Below are positions 16,396 to 24,908 of a DNA stretch of 64,000 nucleotides, piece by piece. Source of the DNA: Clostridia bacterium (GTDB taxonomy: Bacteria > Bacillota > Clostridia > Oscillospirales > Acutalibacteraceae); NCBI GenBank assembly GCA_017480115.1, contig JAFVBH010000053.1:1-64000 (forward strand). Direction: 5' to 3'. Numbering within the stretch: position 1 is the stretch's first letter; the number at the start of each line of letters is the position of its first letter. A program made the translations under genes and the position numbers. The notes beneath the pieces are model-generated. The model was not told the origin of the DNA, made no database searches, and was given only the letters and a program-made list of their open reading frames with translations.

Positions 16396-17199
16396 TTACG
16401 CATCGGACGTATGATATTTCTCCGCTTCGGCGGCAAATGAGGTTTTCAGGGCGTTCAGTTCGGCCTTTACGGATTCCGCAACGCCGTTGCCGCGGTCCAC
16501 GCAGACGGCGATTTCCCGATATACGCTCTCCATAGACGCCTCCGCCCGACGGATCGTCTCATAGGTACGACGCTGGATTTCCCTTTCCTCCGCTTTCGCT
16601 TCCGCAAGCATGCGGTCGGCGCATCTTCTGGCGTCGATAATGGCGGCGGCAACCTGCCCTTCGGGGCGCAGCTGCTGCTGCGCATCGGCGAGCTTGTCCG
16701 CAAGCGCCGTATTTTGCGCTTGCAGCGCCTCGTTTTCAGCCTGCAAGGCTTCCCGCTCCGCCGCAGCGGCGTCCAATGCCGCAGTCAGCGTTGTGATCTG
16801 CGCCTTATCACCGGCGTCTCTTTCCGATACGGAATCATTGTGCAGCCGGGAATTTTCCTCGGAAAGCGCGTCAAACCGCTCCTGCAGGGATTTGAGCCGC
16901 GCTTCACAAAGCGTGAGCGCAGACGCCTTTTCCTGCGCCTCCTGCCGATATTTTTCAGCTTCTTCTGCGTCGATCTGCGCGGTCAGCGCCTCGGTCTGCC
17001 GCTGCGCCTCGGTCAGCTTCGCAGTCAGGTCGTTGATCTGCATACGCAACTGCGCCTCGGTCTGCTTTTGTTTCTCCACAAAATCCATGACGTCCGCCTT
17101 ATTAAAGCCGCCGAAAGTCACAGAGCGCAAAATCGCCTTGTTTTCCGCCACCGATCTGTCGGCAGCCGCAGCTGTCTGTAGTTCTTTATGTTCGTCCAT
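16396..17199 (-). CDS. DivIVA-like coiled-coil protein
   Basis: A 267-residue protein. Residues about 25-55 match the DivIVA/GpsB membrane-binding segment (SVTFGGFNKADVMDFVEKQK). A long Ala/Glu/Gln-rich coiled coil follows to about residue 165, and the C-terminal part is a second helical region. Proteins of this type localise to curved or septal membrane and recruit partners. It is the first gene of an operon with pcrA, with a good promoter at 17256-17284 and an AGGAGGA site. A specific name (DivIVA, SepIVA) is not justified. Confidence 0.8.
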   Translation of the reverse strand: MDEHKELQTAAAADRSVAENKAILRSVTFGGFNKADVMDFVEKQKQTEAQLRMQINDLTAKLTEAQRQTEALTAQIDAEEAEKYRQEAQEKASALTLCEARLKSLQERFDALSEENSRLHNDSVSERDAGDKAQITTLTAALDAAAAEREALQAENEALQAQNTALADKLADAQQQLRPEGQVAAAIIDARRCADRMLAEAKAEEREIQRRTYETIRRAEASMESVYREIAVCVDRGNGVAESVKAELNALKTSFAAEAEKYHTSDA

Positions 17200-17255
17200 A
17201 TCCGATTCCTCCTGCCGATCGGCGACTGATCCGCGATCATATGTATTTCCGATAA

Positions 17256-17284
17256 ATTATACCATTATATCGTTAAAAATACAA
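17256..17284 (-). promoter_or_regulatory. Predicted promoter of the DivIVA-like/pcrA operon
   Basis: Minus strand TTGTAT, 17 bp, TATAAT. Confidence 0.7.
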
Positions 17285-17338
17285 CCGTCCCATGAAAAAG
17301 TTCTTTTGAAATAATATACAAAATATCCGTTTTTCTTA

Positions 17339-17367
17339 TTGATTTTTTGCGAAAATGCGTATATAAT
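17339..17367 (+). promoter_or_regulatory. Predicted promoter of the alpha/beta hydrolase gene
   Basis: TTGATT, 17 bp, TATAAT, 40 bases before the TTG start. Confidence 0.7.
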
Positions 17368-17406
17368 ATATGGAGAAATTTTATAATTTAACAGGAGTGG
17401 ATTATT

Positions 17407-18384
17407 TTGGCAAGCAAGACGTTTAAGAAAACAGTCAAAACCGCAGCCATTACAGCGGCGGCTGTCGGCGGCGCTTCCTTTCTTTTAAGCGAATTCGCGT
17501 TTGAATTTGCGCTGACCTCCCGCGGTATGAAGCGCCGACTGAATACCATCACGCTGGAGCCGGCGGAAAAGGAGTATTTTAAAGCGCACCCCGAGGAGAT
17601 CACCGACCACAGACAGTGGTATGAGATCACCCCCCATGACGATCTGACCCTCGTTTCCTCTCACGGCGAAAACCTTTTCGCGGATTATATCCCTGCGGAG
17701 AATCCTACCCACCGCTATGCGGTCATCGCACACGGCTGGACGAGTATCCCCAAGAACATGGCAACGCCGATCCGCCACTTCTCGGAAAGAGGCTTTAATA
17801 TCCTCGCGCCGCATATGCGCGCCCACGGCAAGAGCCAAGAGAAGGTCGTCGGCATGAGCTGGCCGGACAGATTTGACATTATCGACTGGATTACATACAT
17901 TGTAGACAAGGATCCCGACGCGAAGATTCTGCTTGTCGGCGTTTCCATGGGTTCCGCAACCGTTATGAACGTCAGCGGCGAGCAGCTTCCCGATAACGTC
18001 AAGTGCATCATCGCCGACTGCGGCTTTACCAGCATTTGGGACATCTTCGCAAATACCCTGAAGGACAGAGCGCATCTGCCTACCCGCCCGCTGATGGATA
18101 TGATGCGTCTTGTCACAAAAGCGCAGGCAGGTTATGATATTAAGACCGCCGCGCCGCTCGATCAGGTCAAGAAGAGTGTGACCCCGACCCTCTTTGTGCA
18201 CGGTGAGCAGGATACCTTTATCCCCGCAGCTATGATGTATAAGCTGTATGACGCCGCCGCCTGCGAAAAGGATCTGCTGCTCATTCCCGACGCGGATCAC
18301 GCGGAGTCCTGGGACGTACACCCCGAGATATACTGGCCCGTTGCCGACAAGTTTGTTGACAAATACATCGGCGCCGACGACTGA
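17407..18384 (+). CDS. Alpha/beta hydrolase with N-terminal membrane anchor
   Basis: A 325-residue protein starting with TTG after AGGAG. The N-terminus (about 10-35) is an uncleaved hydrophobic segment after a Lys-rich start. The hydrolase domain shows YAVIAHGWTS (oxyanion region), the nucleophile elbow GVSMGSAT and a C-terminal ADHAESWDVHPE that supplies the catalytic His; FVHGEQDTFIP holds the likely acid. Similar proteins are annotated as serine aminopeptidase or YqkD-like hydrolases of unknown substrate. It stands alone. Confidence 0.85.
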   Translation: MASKTFKKTVKTAAITAAAVGGASFLLSEFAFEFALTSRGMKRRLNTITLEPAEKEYFKAHPEEITDHRQWYEITPHDDLTLVSSHGENLFADYIPAENPTHRYAVIAHGWTSIPKNMATPIRHFSERGFNILAPHMRAHGKSQEKVVGMSWPDRFDIIDWITYIVDKDPDAKILLVGVSMGSATVMNVSGEQLPDNVKCIIADCGFTSIWDIFANTLKDRAHLPTRPLMDMMRLVTKAQAGYDIKTAAPLDQVKKSVTPTLFVHGEQDTFIPAAMMYKLYDAAACEKDLLLIPDADHAESWDVHPEIYWPVADKFVDKYIGADD

Positions 18385-18427
18385 GCGCGCACCGAGATAC
18401 TTTTTTAAATTTATTTCAAGATTCATA

Positions 18428-18456
18428 TTGTATTTTCGGGCAAAAGGCTTTATAAT
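18428..18456 (+). promoter_or_regulatory. Predicted promoter of the YhhN-family gene
   Basis: TTGTAT, 17 bp, TATAAT, 31 bases before the ATG at 18487. Confidence 0.7.
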
Positions 18457-18486
18457 ACAAATATGTTACTAGTTGGAGGTTCATTT

Positions 18487-19218
18487 ATGCATATACAGCT
18501 GTTGGTGGTCGGTATTGTCGCCACAATTGTTTTTCTTATTCTGAGAATAAAGAAAGGCGGCCTCCCTGCCGCTGTTGCGAAAACCTGCGCAAGCGTTTTG
18601 TTTATCCTGACCGGTCTTGCCTCCGCGATGGACGCTATGCCCTACTTCAAAAAAGTCGTGATTGGGTATGCGAACTTTAACCCTTGGGTGTTACTTTACA
18701 TAGCAGGTCTTGTATGTGCGCTGCTGGGCGACCTCTTCTTGGATTTGAAATATGTCTATCTTGAGGACAGCGACACGCATACCTATCTTGGCATGGTGTT
18801 CTTCCTTGCCACGCAGATATTCTATTTCATCGGTGCGTTCAATGTATTCAGATGGGGCAGTAACCTCACCTATATCTACATCGCGATCGCCGTTACCGCG
18901 ATCTTTGAGCTTGTGATTCTCTTCGGCGAGAGAAAATTGCTGAAAGTAAAGTTCGGCAAATTCAAAGCGATTTCGGCCGTATATTCCGGCGCGTTGGCGT
19001 TTACAACAACATTCACCATCTGTTGCGCGTTCGCCACGGGCTTCTCCACCGGCGCACTGATGATGGCAGCCGGTCAGGTATTCTTCCTGATCTCCGATCT
19101 GATCCTCAGCGGAACTTACTTCGGCGTCGGTAAGAATACAAAAAAGCATGTTCTTTGGAATCACATTCTCTATTACCTTGCACAGTTCCTGATTGCAACG
19201 GCAATCTACTACATCTGA
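18487..19218 (+). CDS. YhhN/lysoplasmalogenase-family membrane protein
   Basis: The ATG at 18487 follows GTTGGAGG with seven-base spacing; the upstream in-frame start at 18463 precedes the ribosome site and is rejected. The 243-residue product has about eight hydrophobic segments and the YhhN pattern (GLVCALLGDLFLD, then GMVFFLATQIFYFIGAF and VFFLISDLILS). Animal TMEM86 relatives hydrolyse lysoplasmalogen; bacterial function is less certain, although clostridial membranes do contain plasmalogens. Confidence 0.78.
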   Translation: MHIQLLVVGIVATIVFLILRIKKGGLPAAVAKTCASVLFILTGLASAMDAMPYFKKVVIGYANFNPWVLLYIAGLVCALLGDLFLDLKYVYLEDSDTHTYLGMVFFLATQIFYFIGAFNVFRWGSNLTYIYIAIAVTAIFELVILFGERKLLKVKFGKFKAISAVYSGALAFTTTFTICCAFATGFSTGALMMAAGQVFFLISDLILSGTYFGVGKNTKKHVLWNHILYYLAQFLIATAIYYI

Positions 19219-19230
19219 TACAACAAAATC

Positions 19231-19262
19231 AAGAGCGGTGCTGTCGGGCGCCGCTCTTTTTT
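19231..19262 (+). terminator. Terminator of the YhhN-family gene
   Basis: AAGAGCGG/CCGCTCTT arms followed by a T run. Confidence 0.75.
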
Positions 19263-19359
19263 GAATGATTTCCGTATATAATCCGTCTGCGACGGTTATA
19301 TGAACATAACATTGCGTTGCATCTCAGCGCATGAGAGCAGCAGCAAGGAGGAAATTTAC

Positions 19360-20013
19360 ATGTCAAACACACCCATCGCTTCCGCGGCAGGCAGCGCACG
19401 CAGCAGCCGCAGGAACAAAACAGTCACACTGACTGTCACCGCAATGCTCACCGCATTGATCGTCGTTATGGCATTTACGCCCATCGGCTATCTGCGTATC
19501 GGCGGGCTGGAGCTGACGCTGATCATGGTGCCCGTGGTTATCGGAGCAATCACCTGCGGCCCCGCGGCATCCGCGTTTTTGGGACTGGTATTCGGCATTG
19601 TCAGCTTTATTCAATGCTTTACCGGTTCCCCGTTCGGCGCTATTGCGGTCAGCATCAGTGTACTCAAGACGCTGATCGTCAACATTGCCGCGCGCGTACT
19701 TGCCGGCTGGCTATGCGGTCTGATTTTTAAGGCGGTAAAGACCAAAACCAAGCAATGGAGCTACGTGATCGCCGGCGCGTCCGGCTCGCTGTTGAATACT
19801 GTATTTTTTCTTGGATTGCTGGCACTGCTGTTTTGGAATGTACAATTTACCCCGGAGCAGGCAACGCAATTAGGCGGTATTGACACCATGCTGAAAACAG
19901 TGATCGCCATTGCCATGGGCATAAACGCCCCTATTGAATTAGCTGTCTGCACGCTGCTGGGTTCCGCCGTCGGTGCGGCCGTCACCGCCGCGATCAAAAG
20001 AATTAAACAATAA
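19360..20013 (+). CDS. ECF transporter S component, possibly pantothenate-type
   Basis: The ATG at 19360 follows AAGGAGGAAA; the earlier in-frame start has no ribosome site. The 217-residue product has a Ser/Arg-rich N-terminus, then five or six membrane segments. The first (VTAMLTALIVVMAFTPIGYL) and the adjoining GGLELTLIMVPVVIGAI give the S-component pattern with the Ala-x3-Ala surface used to dock EcfT. The closest resemblance I recall is to PanT-like components, but the ligand is not certain. EcfA/EcfT are not in the window, so it would use a shared energising module. Confidence 0.78.
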   Translation: MSNTPIASAAGSARSSRRNKTVTLTVTAMLTALIVVMAFTPIGYLRIGGLELTLIMVPVVIGAITCGPAASAFLGLVFGIVSFIQCFTGSPFGAIAVSISVLKTLIVNIAARVLAGWLCGLIFKAVKTKTKQWSYVIAGASGSLLNTVFFLGLLALLFWNVQFTPEQATQLGGIDTMLKTVIAIAMGINAPIELAVCTLLGSAVGAAVTAAIKRIKQ

Positions 20014-20025
20014 CCTTCAATCTTC

Positions 20026-20057
20026 AAAAAACACACCAAAATTCAGGTGTGTTTTTT
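20026..20057. terminator. Bidirectional terminator between convergent genes
   Basis: AAAAAACACACC/GGTGTGTTTTTT arms around eight bases. Confidence 0.8.
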
Positions 20058-20062
20058 ATTGA

Positions 20063-21493
20063 TTAATTTAAGGTGGAACCGTCATACGGACCGCAATCCA
20101 CTGCCAATTCGGAAATGGTGATCGTTCCGTCTGATTGCGGCGTGAAGCCGTAGACGATATTTTCATTGGGGAAGAAGAAATTCTCCGCCGGAACAATCTC
20201 ACGCAGCGTCAGATACGCCGCCATAGGCTGCGTTTTCGCCCGCAAACCGGATTGCGGACACATCACATAGGTGGGCTGTATCACAGGATACAGCTGCGTA
20301 AGATCATTATAAAGATGGTGCGCTGCCTGCAAGACGTCCACATGCAGCGTCTCAGCAGTATACTTTTGCAGCAGCCTGTCTTCTACGATGTAATAGCTGT
20401 CGCCGAGGAACAAAAATGTTTTTCCGCCGAGCGTTATGCGCAAAACGCTGGACGCGTCGTTGGGATTTGTCGCCACCCAGGAGGCGGTCTCCGCATCGAC
20501 AAAATCCTCCTGCGTATAGATCACCTCGCAAAGCGCGTCCTGCAGCTGAAATGCGTAGCCGCTTCTATCCTTAATATACTGTACATCGGGATAGTGGTTG
20601 GTAATGATATGCCGCAGACGTTTGCCATAGGCGCTGGTAGGAATCACCTCGTCCGCCTGGAAGTTGAACATCACCCGTTCCAGATTGATTTTCTTATAAT
20701 GGCGGCGCAGTAACTTATAGAAAAAGGCGTTATGATCGCCGTGAATATGCGTGCCGTACCACATGGCAATGTCGATTTTTTCGTTTTTCTTTTTGCCGGT
20801 GATCGTGTGCAAAAACTTCCAGAACTCTTCGATATTCTGTTCGGAACCTTGCTTTTTACTTCCGCCGTCGATCAGGATCACCTTACCGTCAGACAAAAGG
20901 ATCACATACAGCATACCGTTATCGGCATACAACTCCGTATCCGGGTGCGCGGTGTCCTTATAAGGATAGCTGAACTGATAAACCGTAGGCTGCAGCGGTT
21001 CTCCGTCAATCTGCGAAAGATCCGTCGTATAGCTGAATTCGTTCAGCGCGGCGGTATTGCAGCAGTCATCAATGATCCGCGTCTCACCGGACGCGTCGTT
21101 ATAAAAAAAGTAGATCAAGCGATCCCCATTTTCATAAGCGTAATAATAGTTGTTTTCGATTTGATTTTCGAACACGGCGTCATAGCCCGCATTCCGCAGC
21201 TTTTCACAATAGCCTTCCACATCGGCAAGCGTGGTTCCCCTCACCAGTTGCATATAGCTGTAGGTCGGGTCAGGCTCCGGCTGCGCGATCGTCGGCATCT
21301 CCTGATCCAGCCCCGTTCCCGTATTAAACAACGCGGACGAATAATAACCGCCGTCAAAGGGAACAACGTCCGTCAGCAGCCACGCGCCCTGCGCGTCATC
21401 GGGCGCTGACGCGTTGACAACGCCGAAACTGCCGTTGATTACTGAAATGATGGTCAACAGAATGCTGATAATTTTCTGCATGACACTTGTCAT
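20063..21493 (-). CDS. Secreted metallo-beta-lactamase-fold protein
   Basis: A 476-residue protein with a signal peptide (residues 1-29), an N-terminal domain of about 170 residues of unknown type rich in Tyr/Asn, and a C-terminal MBL fold. That fold has metal motifs THIHGDHN (HxHxDH), FLFLGDSYY and an AAHH segment, resembling the ComEC-type MBL domain more than beta-lactamases. The substrate is unknown; it acts outside the membrane. AAGGAG lies nine bases before the ATG at 21493 and the promoter at 21578-21606 fits. The signal peptide resembles that of the EEP protein at 5755-6711. Confidence 0.82.
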   Translation of the reverse strand: MTSVMQKIISILLTIISVINGSFGVVNASAPDDAQGAWLLTDVVPFDGGYYSSALFNTGTGLDQEMPTIAQPEPDPTYSYMQLVRGTTLADVEGYCEKLRNAGYDAVFENQIENNYYYAYENGDRLIYFFYNDASGETRIIDDCCNTAALNEFSYTTDLSQIDGEPLQPTVYQFSYPYKDTAHPDTELYADNGMLYVILLSDGKVILIDGGSKKQGSEQNIEEFWKFLHTITGKKKNEKIDIAMWYGTHIHGDHNAFFYKLLRRHYKKINLERVMFNFQADEVIPTSAYGKRLRHIITNHYPDVQYIKDRSGYAFQLQDALCEVIYTQEDFVDAETASWVATNPNDASSVLRITLGGKTFLFLGDSYYIVEDRLLQKYTAETLHVDVLQAAHHLYNDLTQLYPVIQPTYVMCPQSGLRAKTQPMAAYLTLREIVPAENFFFPNENIVYGFTPQSDGTITISELAVDCGPYDGSTLN

Positions 21494-21577
21494 AACCGAT
21501 TTCTCCTTTCATATGGAAAGCAAGACCGCTTCCCTTTCCCCATACATAATACTTGCATTTTCTGGAAATACATATAA

Positions 21578-21606
21578 ATTATACACATTTGCGTGAAAAA
21601 AAGCAA
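21578..21606 (-). promoter_or_regulatory. Predicted promoter of the secreted MBL gene
   Basis: Minus strand TTGCTT, 17 bp, TATAAT. Confidence 0.65.
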
Positions 21607-21641
21607 CGGATATGCCCAATTTTTTAGCATATAACATTTAG

Positions 21642-21764
21642 AGCAGCCCGTTTGCCGACATTAAAACGACACTGGGAAATTATACCCACCTGACCGAGTC
21701 CTACACAAGGGCGGAAATAAATCCGAAACCGGAGGGAAATGCTGTTACAGAAACAGCAAAATAA
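21642..21764 (+). pseudogene. C-terminal fragment of a tyrosine recombinase/integrase
   Basis: A 40-codon open stretch with no start or ribosome site reads ADIKTTLGNYTHLTE near its start and ends in TAA. The pattern 'D-I-K-T-T-L-x-x-Y-T-H-L' is typical of the last helix of phage and conjugative-element integrases, where the Tyr is the nucleophile. Everything upstream is missing. It lies about 155 bp from two tRNA genes, the usual integration targets, so it is probably what remains of a departed element. The 425-bp gap around it (21494-21918) holds nothing else convincing apart from a promoter and a terminator. Confidence 0.5.
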
Positions 21765-21870
21765 CCCCTAAAAAAATGCTACACCCGGATTTTTGACTTG
21801 CATTTTTCATATTTGGTTGCAATTTTTTAATCATAATTTGCAGAAAAACAACAGAAAAGAACAAAAAATT

Positions 21871-21914
21871 AAAAACCTCATTTGCATTGATATTGCCGGC
21901 AAACGAGGCTTTTA
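21871..21914 (-). terminator. Terminator after tRNA-Arg
   Basis: AAAACCTCATTTGC pairs with GCAAACGAGGCTTTT around a 13-base loop and ends in T-rich sequence on the minus strand. Confidence 0.65.
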
Positions 21915-21918
21915 TTCA

Positions 21919-21995
21919 TGGCGCGCTTGGAGGGACTCGAACCCCCGACCTACTGCTTAGAAGGCAGTTGCTCTATCCAGTTGAGCTACAAGCGC
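21919..21995 (-). tRNA. tRNA-Arg (anticodon TCT)
   Basis: The minus strand folds into a full cloverleaf: acceptor GCGCTTG/CAAGCGC, D arm, anticodon stem ACTGC/GCAGT with loop CTTCTAA, and T arm with GGTTCGAGTCC. CCA is encoded. The anticodon TCT reads AGA/AGG. Cotranscribed with tRNA-Gly nine bases upstream. Confidence 0.95.
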
Positions 21996-22004
21996 ATATT
22001 TTAA

Positions 22005-22079
22005 TGGAGCGGGTGATGGGAATCGAACCCACACAACCAGCTTGGAAGGCTGGGATTCTAGCCGTTGAACTACACCCGC
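22005..22079 (-). tRNA. tRNA-Gly (anticodon TCC)
   Basis: Minus-strand cloverleaf with acceptor GCGGGTG, anticodon stem CCAGC/GCTGG, loop CTTCCAA, T arm GGTTCGATTCC and encoded CCA. It is a substrate for cmnm5U34 modification, so the state of mnmG in this window matters for it. Confidence 0.95.
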
Positions 22080-22138
22080 AGAACACAGCATATTTTAACA
22101 TATTGCTGTATATATGTCAAGCGGGAAACTCCGTTTTT

Positions 22139-22867
22139 TTATTTTATTTTCCTTTCGTTCCGCTTCCTGTCTCGTTCCACAACCGCGAACGTCAAGGCGC
22201 ATACCTGTTCTGCGTCGTAGAGTTTGAGCATTTTCGCGCACTCCCCGAGGGTGGAACCGGAGGTCAAAATATCATCGCATAAGAGAAACCGCTTGCCTGC
22301 CACAAGATTCGGCGCGGTAATATCAAAAACACCGGCGGTGTTGCCGCGCTTATACATAAACGAAACCGCCTTTTGCGGGGCAATCTCATACAGCTTCACA
22401 AAACCGTGAAAAAGCGGAATCCTCAGCTCTGCGGAAAGCTTTTGCGCGATCTCTAAATTCTGATCGAAGCCTCTGCGCCGAACCTCGGCGTCGGTATGCG
22501 GTACATAGGCGATATAATCAATATGGCGCTTATCTGTGTACGCTTCCCGAAACCGCCGCGCCATTTCCTGCGCCATAAAATCGGCAGTACGCCGGTTGCC
22601 GCCGTCCTTATACCGCAAAATGCCGCGCTGCACTTCGCCGCTGTACACATATGCCGCGGCGATGCCGTCATAAAAATGCGCATGCTTTCTGCATTGACAG
22701 CGCGTCTCCGGCAATCCGCAATGCAGACAGCACTGCCCGGAGATCTTCGACTCCAAAGCGGCGCAATCCGCACACAGGTCCCTGTCGGGACGAATTACCT
22801 TATTACAAAAAGCACAGCGTTTCGGGAACAGGATCAGCAACAGCCGTTCCCACAACGTCACGCGCAT
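22139..22867 (-). CDS. comFC: ComF family phosphoribosyltransferase-like protein
   Basis: A 242-residue protein with an N-terminal zinc-ribbon (CAFCNKVI, CADC, CCLHCGLPETRCQC) and a C-terminal PRTase domain with PRPP loop FLLCDDILTSGSTL. ComFC is needed for uptake of transforming DNA in naturally competent bacteria; here no other com genes are present. The start is four bases after the stop of the V-ATPase D subunit, so it is probably translated from the ATPase transcript. That placement is unusual. Confidence 0.87.
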   Translation of the reverse strand: MRVTLWERLLLILFPKRCAFCNKVIRPDRDLCADCAALESKISGQCCLHCGLPETRCQCRKHAHFYDGIAAAYVYSGEVQRGILRYKDGGNRRTADFMAQEMARRFREAYTDKRHIDYIAYVPHTDAEVRRRGFDQNLEIAQKLSAELRIPLFHGFVKLYEIAPQKAVSFMYKRGNTAGVFDITAPNLVAGKRFLLCDDILTSGSTLGECAKMLKLYDAEQVCALTFAVVERDRKRNERKIK

Positions 22868-22871
22868 AGTC

Positions 22872-23486
22872 TCACTTCTCCGCAGTGCGCTTGATGACCT
22901 TCAGGCGGGAGAAATCCTCTCTGTCCTTTTCATCAAGCGCATCAGAAATAAACTTGATCTCCCCTTCCAAACGGGGGATCATGATATTGTTCAGCGCGTT
23001 GGTGCGCTTTTGGGTCTTGCTGATCGCGTCGGCGAGACGGATCACGTTGCTTTCAATATCCGCCAGCTGCACCGTCAGCGTCTTAACCGTTTGGAACGCC
23101 GCGTAAGCGTCATCCAGCTGCGAGCTGGTGGACGTCAGCCCATAATGGATATTCGCCGCCGTCGGGCTGCCGACGGTGATTTCCGGCAGCTCCACGCCCA
23201 TGACGCTGCGGATCACAACGTCCAAGCTCTCGTCCACCGGCACGGAACGGGCGTACTCCATACAGCTGCCCATAAACAAATGCGCCTTTTTCAGCTTATC
23301 ATACGCGTCGGCGTAGGCGACCTCGATCTCCGACTGGATACTGTCCGCCTTATCCAGCAGGCTCATGATCTCGCGGACAAGGATATTTTTCTTCCTGCCC
23401 ATCAGATCATAACCCATTTTCGCAAGACTCAGCGACTTTTTCGCCGCCATCAGGTTATTTTTGGTGGGCGCGACTCTGTTTGCCAT
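22872..23486 (-). CDS. ntpD: V-type ATPase subunit D
   Basis: A 204-residue central-stalk subunit with the family's two long helices (MANRVAPTKNNLMAAKKSLSLAKMGYDLMGRKKNIL at the N-terminus, and a C-terminal helix with RRTNALNNIMIPRLEGEI; the true sequence reads KTQKRTNALNNIMIPRLE). It rotates inside the A3B3 head. AAGGAGGTG precedes the ATG. It is the last ATPase gene before comF. Confidence 0.93.
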   Translation of the reverse strand: MANRVAPTKNNLMAAKKSLSLAKMGYDLMGRKKNILVREIMSLLDKADSIQSEIEVAYADAYDKLKKAHLFMGSCMEYARSVPVDESLDVVIRSVMGVELPEITVGSPTAANIHYGLTSTSSQLDDAYAAFQTVKTLTVQLADIESNVIRLADAISKTQKRTNALNNIMIPRLEGEIKFISDALDEKDREDFSRLKVIKRTAEK

Positions 23487-23506
23487 AAAAGCGCACCTCC
23501 TTATCG

Positions 23507-24895
23507 TCAGGCAGTCTGCTCCGCCTGCTTGCCTTTATAGTATTTACGGATCGTCTCATCGTCCACACGATCCAGCTCCTCACGGGGCAGCATAGACAAA
23601 AGCTCCCAGCCGAGATCCAGCGTCTGCTCAATCGTACGGTTCTCATTGGCGCCCTGCGAGACAAAACGCGCTTCAAACGCCTTGCCGAACTCCAACAGAC
23701 GCTTATCGGAATCGGACAGCTCGTCTTCACCGATAACGCCGGCAAGGGATTTGGCGTCCTGCACACGGGCGTAAGCGGAGAACAGCTGGTTCGCCAGCAT
23801 GCTGTGATCCTCGCGCGTATAGCCGGCGCCGATACCGTCCTTCATCAGACGGGACAGGGACGGCAGCACGCTGACAGGGGGATACACACCGTTCGCGTCC
23901 AGCGTACGGTCCAAAACGATCTGCCCCTCGGTGATATAACCGGTCAGGTCGGGGACGGGGTTGGTAATATCGTCGTTGGGCATGGTCAGGATCGGGATCT
24001 GCGTCACGGAACCCTTTTTGCCCTCGATGATACCTGCGCGCTCGTAAATCGACGCAAAGTCGGAATACAGATAGCCTGGAAACCCCTTTCTGCCGGGGAT
24101 CTCGCCCTTGGAGGAGCTGAATTCCCGCAGCGCTTCCGCATAGGAGGTCATATCGGTCAAAATGACCAGCACGTTATAGTCGAAGTCATACGCCAGATAT
24201 TCCGCCGCCGTCAGCGCGACCTTGGGGGTCATGATACGCTCGATGATGGGATCGTTGGCGCGGTTCATGAACATAACGACCTTGTTCATAACATTGGATT
24301 TTTCAAAGGAACGGCGGAAATAGTCCGCAACGTCGTTTTTTACGCCCATGGCGGCAAAGACGATGGCAAAGTTATCGCCGTCGGAAATCGACGCCTGCTT
24401 GACGATCTGCACCGCCAGCTCGTTATGCTTCATACCGGAACCGCTGAAAATCGGCAGCTTCTGCCCGCGGATCAGCGTCATCAGGCAGTCGATGGTGGAA
24501 ATACCGGTATTAATGTAGTTTCTGGGGTAAACACGGGAAACGGGATTGATGGGCAGCCCGTTAATATCACGACGGACATCGGAAAACACCTCGCCCATAC
24601 CGTCGGCAGGTCTGCCGAGACCGTCGAACACGCGCCCTACGATCTCGGGGGAAAGCCCCAGGGTAATGGGTTTGCCGGTCATGCGGGTGCGGGTATTCAC
24701 AAGAGAAATCCCCTTGGTGCCCTCAAAGACCTGAATGACCACGCTGTCGCCGTCGATCTGCACGACTCTGCCCGTTCTCGACGAGCCGTCGTCCAGCCGC
24801 AGCTCCACCATTTCGTTATAGGACGCGCCCTTAACGCCGTCCAGCATGATCAGCGAGCCGTTGATGCGGGATAACCCGAGATGTTCAATAATCAT
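23507..24895 (-). CDS. ntpB: V-type ATPase subunit B
   Basis: The start is the ATG at 24895, eight bases after GAGGAGGG; the longer frame from 24925 runs into subunit A. The 462-residue non-catalytic subunit has no P-loop Lys motif ([10 protein letters not shown] in its place), as expected, with the family segments [14 protein letters not shown] and [12 protein letters not shown]. It alternates with subunit A in the head. It overlaps no neighbour; 13 bases separate it from subunit A. Confidence 0.95.
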   Translation of the reverse strand: MIIEHLGLSRINGSLIMLDGVKGASYNEMVELRLDDGSSRTGRVVQIDGDSVVIQVFEGTKGISLVNTRTRMTGKPITLGLSPEIVGRVFDGLGRPADGMGEVFSDVRRDINGLPINPVSRVYPRNYINTGISTIDCLMTLIRGQKLPIFSGSGMKHNELAVQIVKQASISDGDNFAIVFAAMGVKNDVADYFRRSFEKSNVMNKVVMFMNRANDPIIERIMTPKVALTAAEYLAYDFDYNVLVILTDMTSYAEALREFSSSKGEIPGRKGFPGYLYSDFASIYERAGIIEGKKGSVTQIPILTMPNDDITNPVPDLTGYITEGQIVLDRTLDANGVYPPVSVLPSLSRLMKDGIGAGYTREDHSMLANQLFSAYARVQDAKSLAGVIGEDELSDSDKRLLEFGKAFEARFVSQGANENRTIEQTLDLGWELLSMLPREELDRVDDETIRKYYKGKQAEQTA

Positions 24896-24908
24896 TGCGT
24901 ATCCCTCC

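Noticed and set aside
21887..22282. 131-codon plus-strand open frame across the two tRNA genes (GGTRTPDLLLRRQ)
   Set aside because: It is the well-known spurious translation of the complement of tRNA genes; no ribosome site and it overlaps comFC.
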